In this document: piece by piece, positions 1 to 5,766 of the stretch | How positions within the stretch are numbered: position 1 is the stretch's first letter | Layout: each line of letters opens with the position of its first letter | Source of the DNA: an uncultured Clostridia bacterium | GTDB lineage: Bacteria; Bacillota; Clostridia; Oscillospirales; Acutalibacteraceae | Length of the DNA stretch: 10,277 nucleotides | Direction of reading: 5' to 3' | NCBI GenBank assembly: GCA_946004305.1 | Contig: CAMFZJ010000045.1 | Location: forward strand, 1-10,277 | Notes under the pieces: generated by a model | What the model was told of the DNA's origin: nothing | Databases searched by the model: none | The model's input: the letters and a program-made list of their open reading frames with translations, nothing else | Made by a program: the position numbers and the translations under genes

Positions 1-1076
1 TCTATCTTCACGATGAAAACTCAACCTACGACAACAACTTCTTAACAGCTGCTAAGGAAGCTTGTGAGAAGATGGGTGTTGAAATGATTAACAAGACAAA
101 CATTGACGAAAGCGATGCTTGTAAAGAGGCTGCTCTTGACTTAGTTGACCAGGGTTGTGACATCATCTTTGCTGATAGCTTCGGCCACGAGGACTTTATG
201 ATTGAGGCTGCTAAGGCTAATCCTGAGGTTCAGTTCTTACACGCTACAGGAACAAAGGCTCACACAGAGAAGCTTGACAATTTCCACAATGCTTTTGCTT
301 CTATCTACGAAGGCCGTTACCTTGCAGGCGTTGCAGCAGGTATGAAAATCAACGAAATGATTGAAAACAAAGATATTAAAGAAGACGAGGCAAAGATGGG
401 CTATGTTGGCGCTCATCCATACGCTGAAGTAAAATCTGGCTACACATCATTCTACCTTGGTGCAAAGTCTGTTTGCCCATCTGTTACTATGGAAGTAACA
501 TTCACAGGCTCTTGGTATGACGAAACTCTTGAGAAAGAAGCTGCTAAGAAGTTAATCTCTGACGGTTGTGTTCTTATCAGCCAGCACGCTGACTCAATGG
601 GTGCTCCTACTGCTTGTGAGTCCGCTAACGTACCAAACGTTTCTTACAACGGCTCAACAGTTAAGGCTTGTCCTAACACATTTATCGTTTCTTCAAAGAT
701 TAACTGGGCTCCATACTTTGAGTATGCTATCCAGTGCGTAAAGGACGGCAAGGCTATTGATACAGACTGGACAGGCACAGTTGCTACAGGTTCAGTTGAG
801 TTAACTGACATCAACGAAAAGGCTGCTGCTGAGGGTACTCAGGAAGCTATTGACGCTGCAAAGGCTGATCTTGAGTCAGGCAAAATCAATGTATTTGATA
901 CTGCTAACTTCACAGTTGAGGGTAAGACTCTGAAGTCATACAAGGCTGATGTTGATTCAGACGCTGAGTTCAAGGGCGACACAGAGGTTATTAAGGACGG
1001 TGTATTTGAGGAATCAACATATCGTTCAGCACCATATTTTGACATTGATATCGACGGAATTTCTGTTATTAAATAA
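1..1076 (+). CDS. BMP-family ABC transporter substrate-binding lipoprotein (5' end outside window)
   Basis: This is the extracellular ligand-binding component of a nucleoside-type ABC importer; it would be lipid-anchored outside the membrane and pass its ligand to the two permeases. The frame is open to the left edge (first full codon at 3), and the residues before the first internal ATG at 72 (YLHDENSTYDNNF) are typical family sequence, so the real start and signal peptide lie upstream. The window holds the last 357 residues. Family-like segments include FADSFGHEDF, a GRYLAGVAAG stretch, FTGSWYDETLEKEAAKKL and ISQHADSMG. The BMP family (PnrA, BmpA, YufN) binds purine nucleosides, so guanosine, inosine or similar is the likely ligand; this is inferred. 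Codons differ from the transporter genes downstream: AAG is preferred over AAA and GCT is abundant, as expected for a highly expressed binding protein. Several cysteines remain in the mature part. The stop is at 1074-1076. Confidence 0.93.
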   Translation, partial: YLHDENSTYDNNFLTAAKEACEKMGVEMINKTNIDESDACKEAALDLVDQGCDIIFADSFGHEDFMIEAAKANPEVQFLHATGTKAHTEKLDNFHNAFASIYEGRYLAGVAAGMKINEMIENKDIKEDEAKMGYVGAHPYAEVKSGYTSFYLGAKSVCPSVTMEVTFTGSWYDETLEKEAAKKLISDGCVLISQHADSMGAPTACESANVPNVSYNGSTVKACPNTFIVSSKINWAPYFEYAIQCVKDGKAIDTDWTGTVATGSVELTDINEKAAAEGTQEAIDAAKADLESGKINVFDTANFTVEGKTLKSYKADVDSDAEFKGDTEVIKDGVFEESTYRSAPYFDIDIDGISVIK

Positions 1077-1164
1077 TTTGAAAAGCTGAGTAGATTATTT
1101 TTGTAATACCAATAGATTTATTCGGTGGTTCCTTAGATATTAGGTCACTATACAAACTGATTAT

Positions 1165-1201
1165 TCCGTGACCGTTTTATAACGGTCACGGATAATTTTT
1201 T
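1165..1201 (+). terminator. Intrinsic terminator inside the importer operon
   Basis: The arm CCGTGACCGTT (1166-1176) pairs perfectly with AACGGTCACGG (1181-1191) across a four-base TTAT loop, and T1165-A1192 adds a twelfth pair. A run of six T follows at 1196-1201. The T-run directly abuts the AGGAGG ribosome site of the ATPase gene (1202-1207). Such a hairpin after a binding-protein gene normally lets only part of transcription read into the membrane and ATPase genes, and protects the upstream mRNA end. The expression effect is inferred; the structure is seen directly. Confidence 0.88.
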
Positions 1202-1211
1202 AGGAGGCATT

Positions 1212-2750
1212 ATGGCTGAAGCATTGGCATTAGAACTAAAAGGAATAACCAAAACCTTTGGCGGTGTTGTTGCCAATAAGGATGTTGACCTAAAGGTATA
1301 TAAAGGGGAAATTCTTTCTATACTGGGAGAAAACGGTTCGGGAAAAACAACACTTATGAATATGGTATCGGGTATTTATTATCCGGATTCCGGCGAAATT
1401 TTAGTAGATGGCAAAAGTGCCGTTATCAGTTCGCCAAAGGATGCGTTTGCATATAAAATCGGAATGATACATCAGCATTTTAAGCTTGTTGATGTTTTTA
1501 CTGCTACACAAAACATTGTTCTGGGAATTAAAGACGGAAAATTCAACATTAAAGCTGTTGAAAAAAAGGTACAGGACATTACCGACAAGTACGGCTTTAA
1601 CATTGACCTTAACAAAAAGATTTATGAAATGTCTGTATCTGAAAAACAGACTGTTGAAATTATTAAGGTGCTTTACAGAGGGGCTGATATTCTTATTCTT
1701 GACGAGCCTACTGCTGTACTTACACCCCAAGAAACACGAAAACTATTCGATATTCTCCGCAAAATGAAAAAAGACGGAAAGTCGATTATTATAATTACCC
1801 ATAAGCTTCACGAGGTACTGGAAATTTCCGATAGAGTTACTATTTTGAGAAAGGGCGAGTATGTTGATACTGTTGACACTAAGGACGCAACAGAACAATC
1901 CCTTACGGAAATGATGATGGGTGAAAAGGTTGACCTTAACATCACTCGTGAAGAACCGAAAAATCTTGTTGAAAGACTGGTTGTTGATAACCTTACTGTT
2001 ATAAAGCATGACGGTACCGTAGCTTTGGATAGCATTGAGTTTAACGCATACGGTGGAGAAATCCTGGGTGTTGCAGGTATTTCCGGTTGCGGTCAGAAAG
2101 AGCTTTTGGAGTCTATTGCAGGACTTCAGACTACCACAAAGAAATCAAGTATACTTTACAAGCCCGATGACTTAGGCCCTCAACAGCTTGTAGGTAAAAC
2201 ACCAAAAGAAATCCGAAAACTGGGTGTTGCTCTTTCCTTTGTTCCTGAGGACAGGCTTGGTATGGGACTTGTAGGAAATATGGACATTATTGACAATATG
2301 ATGTTGCGTTCCTACAAATCAGGCAAAGGCTCTTTCTTAAACAGAAAACAGCCAAAATCACTTGCAAACAGAATTATTAAAAATCTGGAGGTTGTAACTC
2401 CCAGCGCTTCCACACCTGTCAGACAGTTGTCCGGCGGTAATGTTCAAAAGGTACTTGTAGGCAGAGAAATCTCATCCGAGCCAAAGGTACTTATGGTAGC
2501 CTATCCTGTAAGAGGGTTAGACATTAACTCCTCATACACAATTTATAACCTGCTTTCCGAGCAAAAGAAAAAAGGAACGGCTATTATATTTGTTGGCGAA
2601 GACTTGGATGTACTAATTGAGCTTTGCGACAGAATTATGGTTATTAACTCCGGTAAGATTACAGGAATTGTAGATGGCAAAACCGCTACAAAGGAAGAAA
2701 TCGGTCTTCTTATGACAAAAAGCGTAGAAAGGGATGACAATAATGAATAA
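1212..2750 (+). CDS. Nucleoside ABC importer ATP-binding protein with two NBDs (NupO/YufO-like)
   Basis: This is the cytoplasmic ATPase that powers the importer, with two fused nucleotide-binding domains in 512 residues, a normal length for the family. NBD1 is complete: Walker A GENGSGKT at 39-46, Q-loop Q88, a relaxed signature SVSEKQ at 141-146, Walker B ILILDEP at 160-166, and switch histidine H197. NBD2 is degenerate: the Walker A-like loop GISGCGQ (289-295) has Gln where the lysine should be, Walker B reads VLMVAYPVRGLD (426-437), and Glu463 replaces the switch His. It keeps a perfect LSGGN signature at 406-410. In sugar and nucleoside importers of this type one ATP site is usually degenerate. 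The start is set by AGGAGG at 1202-1207, only four bases from ATG, and the N-terminus MAEALALELKGITKTFGG fits. The gene follows the terminator hairpin and overlaps the first permease gene. BmpA-NupABC and YufNOPQ are the nearest named systems. Confidence 0.95.
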   Translation: MAEALALELKGITKTFGGVVANKDVDLKVYKGEILSILGENGSGKTTLMNMVSGIYYPDSGEILVDGKSAVISSPKDAFAYKIGMIHQHFKLVDVFTATQNIVLGIKDGKFNIKAVEKKVQDITDKYGFNIDLNKKIYEMSVSEKQTVEIIKVLYRGADILILDEPTAVLTPQETRKLFDILRKMKKDGKSIIIITHKLHEVLEISDRVTILRKGEYVDTVDTKDATEQSLTEMMMGEKVDLNITREEPKNLVERLVVDNLTVIKHDGTVALDSIEFNAYGGEILGVAGISGCGQKELLESIAGLQTTTKKSSILYKPDDLGPQQLVGKTPKEIRKLGVALSFVPEDRLGMGLVGNMDIIDNMMLRSYKSGKGSFLNRKQPKSLANRIIKNLEVVTPSASTPVRQLSGGNVQKVLVGREISSEPKVLMVAYPVRGLDINSSYTIYNLLSEQKKKGTAIIFVGEDLDVLIELCDRIMVINSGKITGIVDGKTATKEEIGLLMTKSVERDDNNE

Positions 2751-3846
2751 AGTCAAAAATCACGAGCCTTTAGTTCATATATCCAAGAGAGACTCCCTTC
2801 CTATGTACAAATCCTGGGCAATTCGTGGTATGGCAATTATTGCTGCGCTAATTGTGGCAGGTATTATTACAATGCTCTTAACAGGGGAGAATCCATTAAG
2901 CGTTTACTTAACAATGATAAAAGGCGCTTTTGGTACAAGCAGACGTATTTGGAGTTTGCTTCAGGGACTGGCAATGCTCCTCTGCGTTTCCTTGGCTGTT
3001 ACCCCTGCATTTAAAATGAGATTTTGGAATATCGGTGCAGAGGGTCAGGTTCTTATCGGCGGTTTGGCAACTGCTGCATGCATGATTACCCTTGGAAATA
3101 AAATACCAAACGCTCTTTTGATTATCATTATGATTGCGGCAAGTATTGTTTCCGCTGCAATTTGGGCGCTTATACCGGCATTCTTTAAAGCAAAATTCAA
3201 CACTAACGAAACACTTTTTACCCTTATGATGAATTATGTTGCCATTCAGCTTGTTTCCTACTTTGAGATATTATGGGAAAATCCAAAGGGTTCCAGCAAT
3301 ATCGGTATTATCAACCAAGCCACTCACGCAGGCTGGTTACCTACTATCGGCAACTTTGAGTATTTGCTGAATGTGTTGGTAGTTTTGGCTTTAACTGTAT
3401 TTATGTATATTTATCTGAAATACAGCAAGCACGGCTACGAGCTTACTGTTGTTGGTGAAAGCGAAAACACCGCAAGATACATTGGTATAAATGTAAAAAA
3501 GGTAATTATGCGAACAATGATTTTGTCCGGTGCTATTTGCGGTATTGCAGGTTTGCTTCTTGTTGGAGGCACAAATCATACAATCACTACTACAACAGCA
3601 GGCGGCAGAGGATTTACTGCTATTATGGTATCTTGGCTTGCAAAGTTTAACCCTATATATATGATATTAACTGCTTTTCTGATTTCATTTATGCAGGCAG
3701 GTGCAGGAGAAATTTCTACTGTATTTGGGTTAAACGAGTCTTTCTCCGACATTATCACAGGCATTATACTTTTCTTTATTATTGGCTGTGAATTCTTTAT
3801 TAACTACAAAATGCATTTTCGCTTTTCACAAAAGGAGGTAAGATAA
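2743..3846 (+). CDS. Nucleoside ABC importer permease, first subunit (NupP/YufP-like)
   Basis: This is an integral membrane subunit of the BPD_transp_2 family (branched-chain amino acid, sugar and nucleoside importer permeases) forming half of the pore. I choose ATG 2743 (367 residues): AAAGGG at 2728-2733 then sits nine bases upstream, whereas the in-frame ATG at 2734 would touch that site directly. The gene overlaps the ATPase stop by eight bases, pointing to translational coupling. Residues 1-24 are a cytoplasmic tail, followed by about eight to ten hydrophobic helices starting near 27. Family marks are FWNIGAEGQ at 94-102, FNTNETLFTLMMNY at 152-165, and the ATPase-contact loop VVGESENTARYIGI at 236-249. 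The length is typical. It pairs with the next gene, which encodes the second pore half. Nucleoside specificity is inferred from the BMP-type binding protein. Confidence 0.92.
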   Translation: MNKVKNHEPLVHISKRDSLPMYKSWAIRGMAIIAALIVAGIITMLLTGENPLSVYLTMIKGAFGTSRRIWSLLQGLAMLLCVSLAVTPAFKMRFWNIGAEGQVLIGGLATAACMITLGNKIPNALLIIIMIAASIVSAAIWALIPAFFKAKFNTNETLFTLMMNYVAIQLVSYFEILWENPKGSSNIGIINQATHAGWLPTIGNFEYLLNVLVVLALTVFMYIYLKYSKHGYELTVVGESENTARYIGINVKKVIMRTMILSGAICGIAGLLLVGGTNHTITTTTAGGRGFTAIMVSWLAKFNPIYMILTAFLISFMQAGAGEISTVFGLNESFSDIITGIILFFIIGCEFFINYKMHFRFSQKEVR

Positions 3847-4833
3847 ATGATAGCAACAATTATACAGCGTGCAATAGTACAGGGTATTCCCCTTTTGTTC
3901 GGTTCTACCGGTGAAATTATGACAGAAAAATCCGGTAACCTTAACCTTGGTATTCCGGGCATTATGTATGTTGGCGGTATCAGCGGTGTTATCGGTGCCT
4001 TCCTTTATGAAAACTCCTTGGCTGCTCCGGAGGATGCAAACGGTTTTCTGGCTATTTTGATTCCTTTGCTTTGCAGTATTTTAGGTTCTCTTATTATGGG
4101 ATTAATATACTGCTTTCTCACTGTTACACTAAGGGCAAATCAGAATGTAACCGGTCTTGCAATGACAACCTTTGGTGTTGGTTTCGGCAACTTTTTCGGC
4201 GGTTCACTTATTAAGCTTGTTGACTCTGATGTTCCCTCAATCACATTGACAACAACAAGCAACTTCTTCAGAGCCACATTGCCTTTTGCAGAAACCACAG
4301 GTTGGTTTGGAAAGATATTTTTGTCCTACGGCTTCTTAGCATATGCCGCTATCATTATAGCTTTGGGATGCTCATTCTTCCTTAACAGAACACGTGGCGG
4401 TCTGCATTTAAGAGCTGTAGGCGAAAATCCTGCTACTGCTGATGCCGCAGGTATCAGTGTTGTAAAAACAAAGTACCTTGCCACTTGTATCGGCAGCGTA
4501 ATCGCAGGTTTCGGCGGACTTTACTATGTAATGGATTACGCAAACGGAGTATGGTCAAACGACGGTTTCGGCGACAGAGGATGGCTTGCTATTGCTCTTG
4601 TAATCTTTGCAATCTGGAAGCCTAAAACAAGTATTTTCGGTTCTATTCTATTCGGTGGACTTTACATTATCTACCTGTTTATTCCCGGTCTTGCACTAAG
4701 AACTCAAGAATTGTTCAAAGCTCTCCCATATGTTGTTACTATTATTGTACTGATTATTGTCAGCATCAGAAGCAAAAAAGAAAACCAGGGACCTCAATCC
4801 CTTGGTCTTTCCTACTTCCGAGAAGAACGATAG
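3847..4833 (+). CDS. Nucleoside ABC importer permease, second subunit (NupQ/YufQ-like)
   Basis: This is the second membrane half of the importer, also BPD_transp_2 family, 328 residues with about eight to ten hydrophobic helices. The N-terminus carries the diagnostic block GEIMTEKSGNLNLGIPGIM (22-40). The coupling loop reads RAVGENPATADAAGI (189-203), and a conserved GDRGWLAIALVIFAIWKPK block lies at 242-260. The ATG is the base after the stop of the first permease (zero spacing), with a strong AAGGAGGT at 3832-3839 seven bases upstream. The last 20 residues are charged and cytoplasmic. The operon ends here with a terminator at 4878-4913. No truncation or frameshift is seen. Family assignment is firm; the substrate is inferred as a purine nucleoside. 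Confidence 0.93.
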   Translation: MIATIIQRAIVQGIPLLFGSTGEIMTEKSGNLNLGIPGIMYVGGISGVIGAFLYENSLAAPEDANGFLAILIPLLCSILGSLIMGLIYCFLTVTLRANQNVTGLAMTTFGVGFGNFFGGSLIKLVDSDVPSITLTTTSNFFRATLPFAETTGWFGKIFLSYGFLAYAAIIIALGCSFFLNRTRGGLHLRAVGENPATADAAGISVVKTKYLATCIGSVIAGFGGLYYVMDYANGVWSNDGFGDRGWLAIALVIFAIWKPKTSIFGSILFGGLYIIYLFIPGLALRTQELFKALPYVVTIIVLIIVSIRSKKENQGPQSLGLSYFREER

Positions 4834-4877
4834 AATAATAAAAGACATTATAACAAAATTAGCCGGCGTTATAAGGA

Positions 4878-4913
4878 AACACCCTGTTTCAATTTGAAAC
4901 AGGGTGTTCTTCA
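4878..4913 (+). terminator. Intrinsic terminator of the importer operon
   Basis: A perfect 13-bp stem (4878-4890 with 4896-4908) carries an AATTT loop and is followed by the T-rich tail TTCTTCATTT. It lies 44 bases after the last permease stop. The other strand has a weaker T-rich tail (GTTTCCTT), so it may also slow transcription coming from the minus-strand unit. Confidence 0.85.
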
Positions 4914-4937
4914 TTTAATTACGGAACCATTAATTAT

Positions 4938-5159
4938 CTACGCAATCTTAACGGTCAGGTTAAGAGTTTTTACTCCGTTTACTTTGATTTTAACAGTAGT
5001 TGTACCTTTCTTTAAGCCCTTAAACTTTATAGAATCGTCAGCCTTTTTGGAAATGATTTTAGCGTACTCTGTGTTTGTATATTTGATTTATATTTCCTTT
5101 GCCCTTCCGCTGATTTTTACATTTAAGCACTTTCCCTTTTTAACGGTGTAGATTTTCAA
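4938..5159 (-). pseudogene. Decayed C-terminal fragment of a Big-like repeat surface protein
   Basis: Reading the minus strand from 5159 down gives a Lys-rich Ig-like C-terminus interrupted by one in-frame TAA at 5088-5090 and ending at TAG 4938-4940. Before the stop it reads LKIYTVKKGKCLNVKISGRA then KEI. After it come 49 codons, beginning IKYTNTEYAKIISKKADDS, containing KFKGLKKGTTTVKIKVNG, and ending VKTLNLTVKIA. This has the pattern of a Big_2-type domain: a KKGK strand, an S/T-N-T-x-x-A-K-I strand, a G-x-KKGT-x-x-V-K-I-K turn, and a final TVK strand. The same pattern ends the gene at 9859-10277. A further in-frame stop (TAA, 5160-5162) precedes it, no start codon or ribosome site is present, and the rest of the gene is gone. 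The stretch 4834-5213 has no intact gene; it holds only this remnant, the importer terminator and a small inverted repeat at 5191-5208. Confidence 0.72.
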
Positions 5160-5213
5160 TTATTTACTTTATATAAATTCCATAAGTTTTGTTCACTTTT
5201 TTGTGAACATAAG

Positions 5214-5519
5214 CTAAATGATATAGTTTTCATCTCCTGAAATATATCTTTCGTAATTAATTTTCAGCAGTCTTTTATCACCTATTTTATCTCCGTTTTC
5301 AAATGCTATATGACCGATAATTCCCACATAATTAATTGTCATATTTTCGTTGACAGCCATAATGCTGTCACACTCTCTTGCTGTTGGCTTTACTCCGTCT
5401 CCAAAAGAAAATCCCTCTGCTTCGGCATTTTCCATAAACTGCCTTGTAAGGTTTTTGTTTGGCAGATACACATATACTCTGCAATTTTCTTTGAGTAAGC
5501 TTTTGATTGTTTTTTTCAT
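5214..5519 (-). CDS. Small protein of unknown function behind a riboswitch-like leader
   Basis: The product is a 101-residue soluble protein that I do not recognise as a named family. It has no signal peptide or membrane segment. Visible elements are a basic start (MKKTIKSLLKE), a predicted strand RVYVYLPN at about 14-21, a helix NLTRQFMENAEAEGF at about 23-37, a glycine turn FGDGVKPTARE, then strands DSIMAVN and TINYVGIIGHIAF, and a polar C-terminus ending SGDENYII. This suggests a compact alpha/beta fold. The start is supported by GAGAGG at 5529-5534 nine bases upstream of ATG 5519. The gene stands alone on the minus strand with its own promoter, riboswitch-like aptamer, terminator and a hairpin covering its ribosome site. 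The careful control argues that it is a real, expressed gene. Its coding sequence overlaps two antisense reading frames that lack start signals. Function cannot be assigned; a link to methionine or SAM status is only an inference from the leader. Confidence 0.85.
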   Translation of the reverse strand: MKKTIKSLLKENCRVYVYLPNKNLTRQFMENAEAEGFSFGDGVKPTARECDSIMAVNENMTINYVGIIGHIAFENGDKIGDKRLLKINYERYISGDENYII

Positions 5520-5522
5520 AAT

Positions 5523-5560
5523 AAAAATCCTCTCTTTAGTTTATTAACCTAAAAAGAGGA
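5523..5560 (-). promoter_or_regulatory. Hairpin sequestering the ribosome site, with a T-run after it
   Basis: On the minus strand TCCTCTTTTTAG (5560-5549) pairs with CTAAAGAGAGGA (5539-5528): 12 continuous pairs with one T-G wobble and a 9-base loop. The 3' arm contains the GAGAGG ribosome site of the 101-residue gene, and TTTTT follows at 5527-5523. It can act as a translation-blocking hairpin, a weak second terminator, or both. It lies after the main terminator, so only read-through transcripts would meet it. The pairing is seen; the role is inferred. Confidence 0.6.
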
Positions 5561-5563
5561 CAG

Positions 5564-5592
5564 AAAAAACACCCATCGTTTCCGACAGGTGT
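5564..5592 (-). terminator. Riboswitch expression-platform terminator
   Basis: ACACCTGTCG (5592-5583) pairs with CGATGGGTGT (5578-5569) as a 10-bp stem with two G-T wobbles, capped by a GAAA tetraloop and followed by TTTTTT (5569-5564). The 5' arm is also complementary to the last bases of the aptamer: CCGATAGG (5617-5610) can pair with CCTGTCGG (5589-5582) over 8 bp, one of them a wobble. That alternative helix would destroy both the aptamer P1 stem and this terminator, so it serves as an antiterminator. Confidence 0.85.
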
Positions 5593-5609
5593 AAAAGGCA
5601 AATCTTCTC

Positions 5610-5691
5610 CCTATCGGTCAAGCTTTAGCACCTTGCATATTGCAGGTTGCTGTGCGGTCAACGAGCTTGTCTCTGGCGCACTCTTTATAGG
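5610..5691 (-). promoter_or_regulatory. SAM-clan (SAM-I-like) riboswitch aptamer lacking a P4 helix
   Basis: Minus-strand folding gives P1 CCTAT/ATAGG (5691-5687 with 5614-5610); a J1/2 segment AAAGAG; P2 GTGCG/CGCAC (5681-5677 with 5656-5652) with a possible kink-turn (GA opposite TTGA); the joint AGCAACC; P3 CC-TGCA/TGCA-A-GG with loop ATA; then GGTGCTAA. The P2 loop CAAGCT (5669-5664) is complementary to AGCTTG (5624-5619) just after GCTAA, matching the SAM-I loop-to-J3/4 pseudoknot. From what is known of SAM-I structures, SAM contacts lie in the J1/2 G, the C-A-A of GCAACC, the U-G-C of GGUGC and A-U pairs of P1, and all are present. Normal SAM-I aptamers carry a P4 hairpin before the 3' side of P1; here only ACCG separates the pseudoknot strand from P1. 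Transcription should start about at the first base of P1. Ligand-bound P1 frees the terminator, so an OFF switch is expected. The ligand is unproven. Confidence 0.72.
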
Positions 5692-5699
5692 TTACTTTA

Positions 5700-5727
5700 A
5701 TTATACTAAACGAAAATAATATGTCAA
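5700..5727 (-). promoter_or_regulatory. Near-consensus sigma-A promoter of the riboswitch unit
   Basis: On the minus strand a perfect TTGACA (5727-5722) and a perfect TATAAT (5705-5700) are separated by 16 bases. The predicted start is around 5692-5695, directly at the 5' edge of the aptamer. Both hexamers are the best in the window, so regulation probably falls on the leader and not on initiation. Confidence 0.85.
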
Positions 5728-5766
5728 GTTATTATTTGCAGTACTGTATACGGATTGTACTGTTTT

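Noticed and set aside
2734..2742. Earlier ATG for the first permease gene (MTI added before MNKVKN)
   Set aside because: The purine-rich AAAGGG ends at 2733, directly touching this ATG; the ATG at 2743 has proper nine-base spacing.
4894..5151. Plus-strand open frame of 85 codons
   Set aside because: It starts inside the terminator hairpin, has no ribosome site, and is the antisense of the Big-like remnant; its composition is that of reverse-read Lys-rich sequence.
5191..5208. Inverted repeat GTTCAC/GTGAAC after the stop of the 101-residue gene, considered as its terminator
   Set aside because: The six-base stem is short and has no T-run on the minus strand (A-rich tail instead). It may be a minor mRNA-end hairpin, but I cannot support a terminator.
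5310..5547. Plus-strand open frames opposite the 101-residue gene
   Set aside because: They lack ribosome sites and promoters, while the minus-strand gene has a full set of expression signals.
5664..5669. CAAGCT in the leader as part of a simple P2 hairpin stem only
   Set aside because: It has a six-base complement AGCTTG at 5624-5619 exactly where the SAM-I pseudoknot partner should be, so a loop pseudoknot explains it better.
5564..5691. T-box leader as an explanation for the conserved leader of the 101-residue gene
   Set aside because: There is no T-box sequence (TGGnACCGCG type) and no specifier stem I; the GCAACC and GGTGCTAA core with pseudoknot fits the SAM clan instead.
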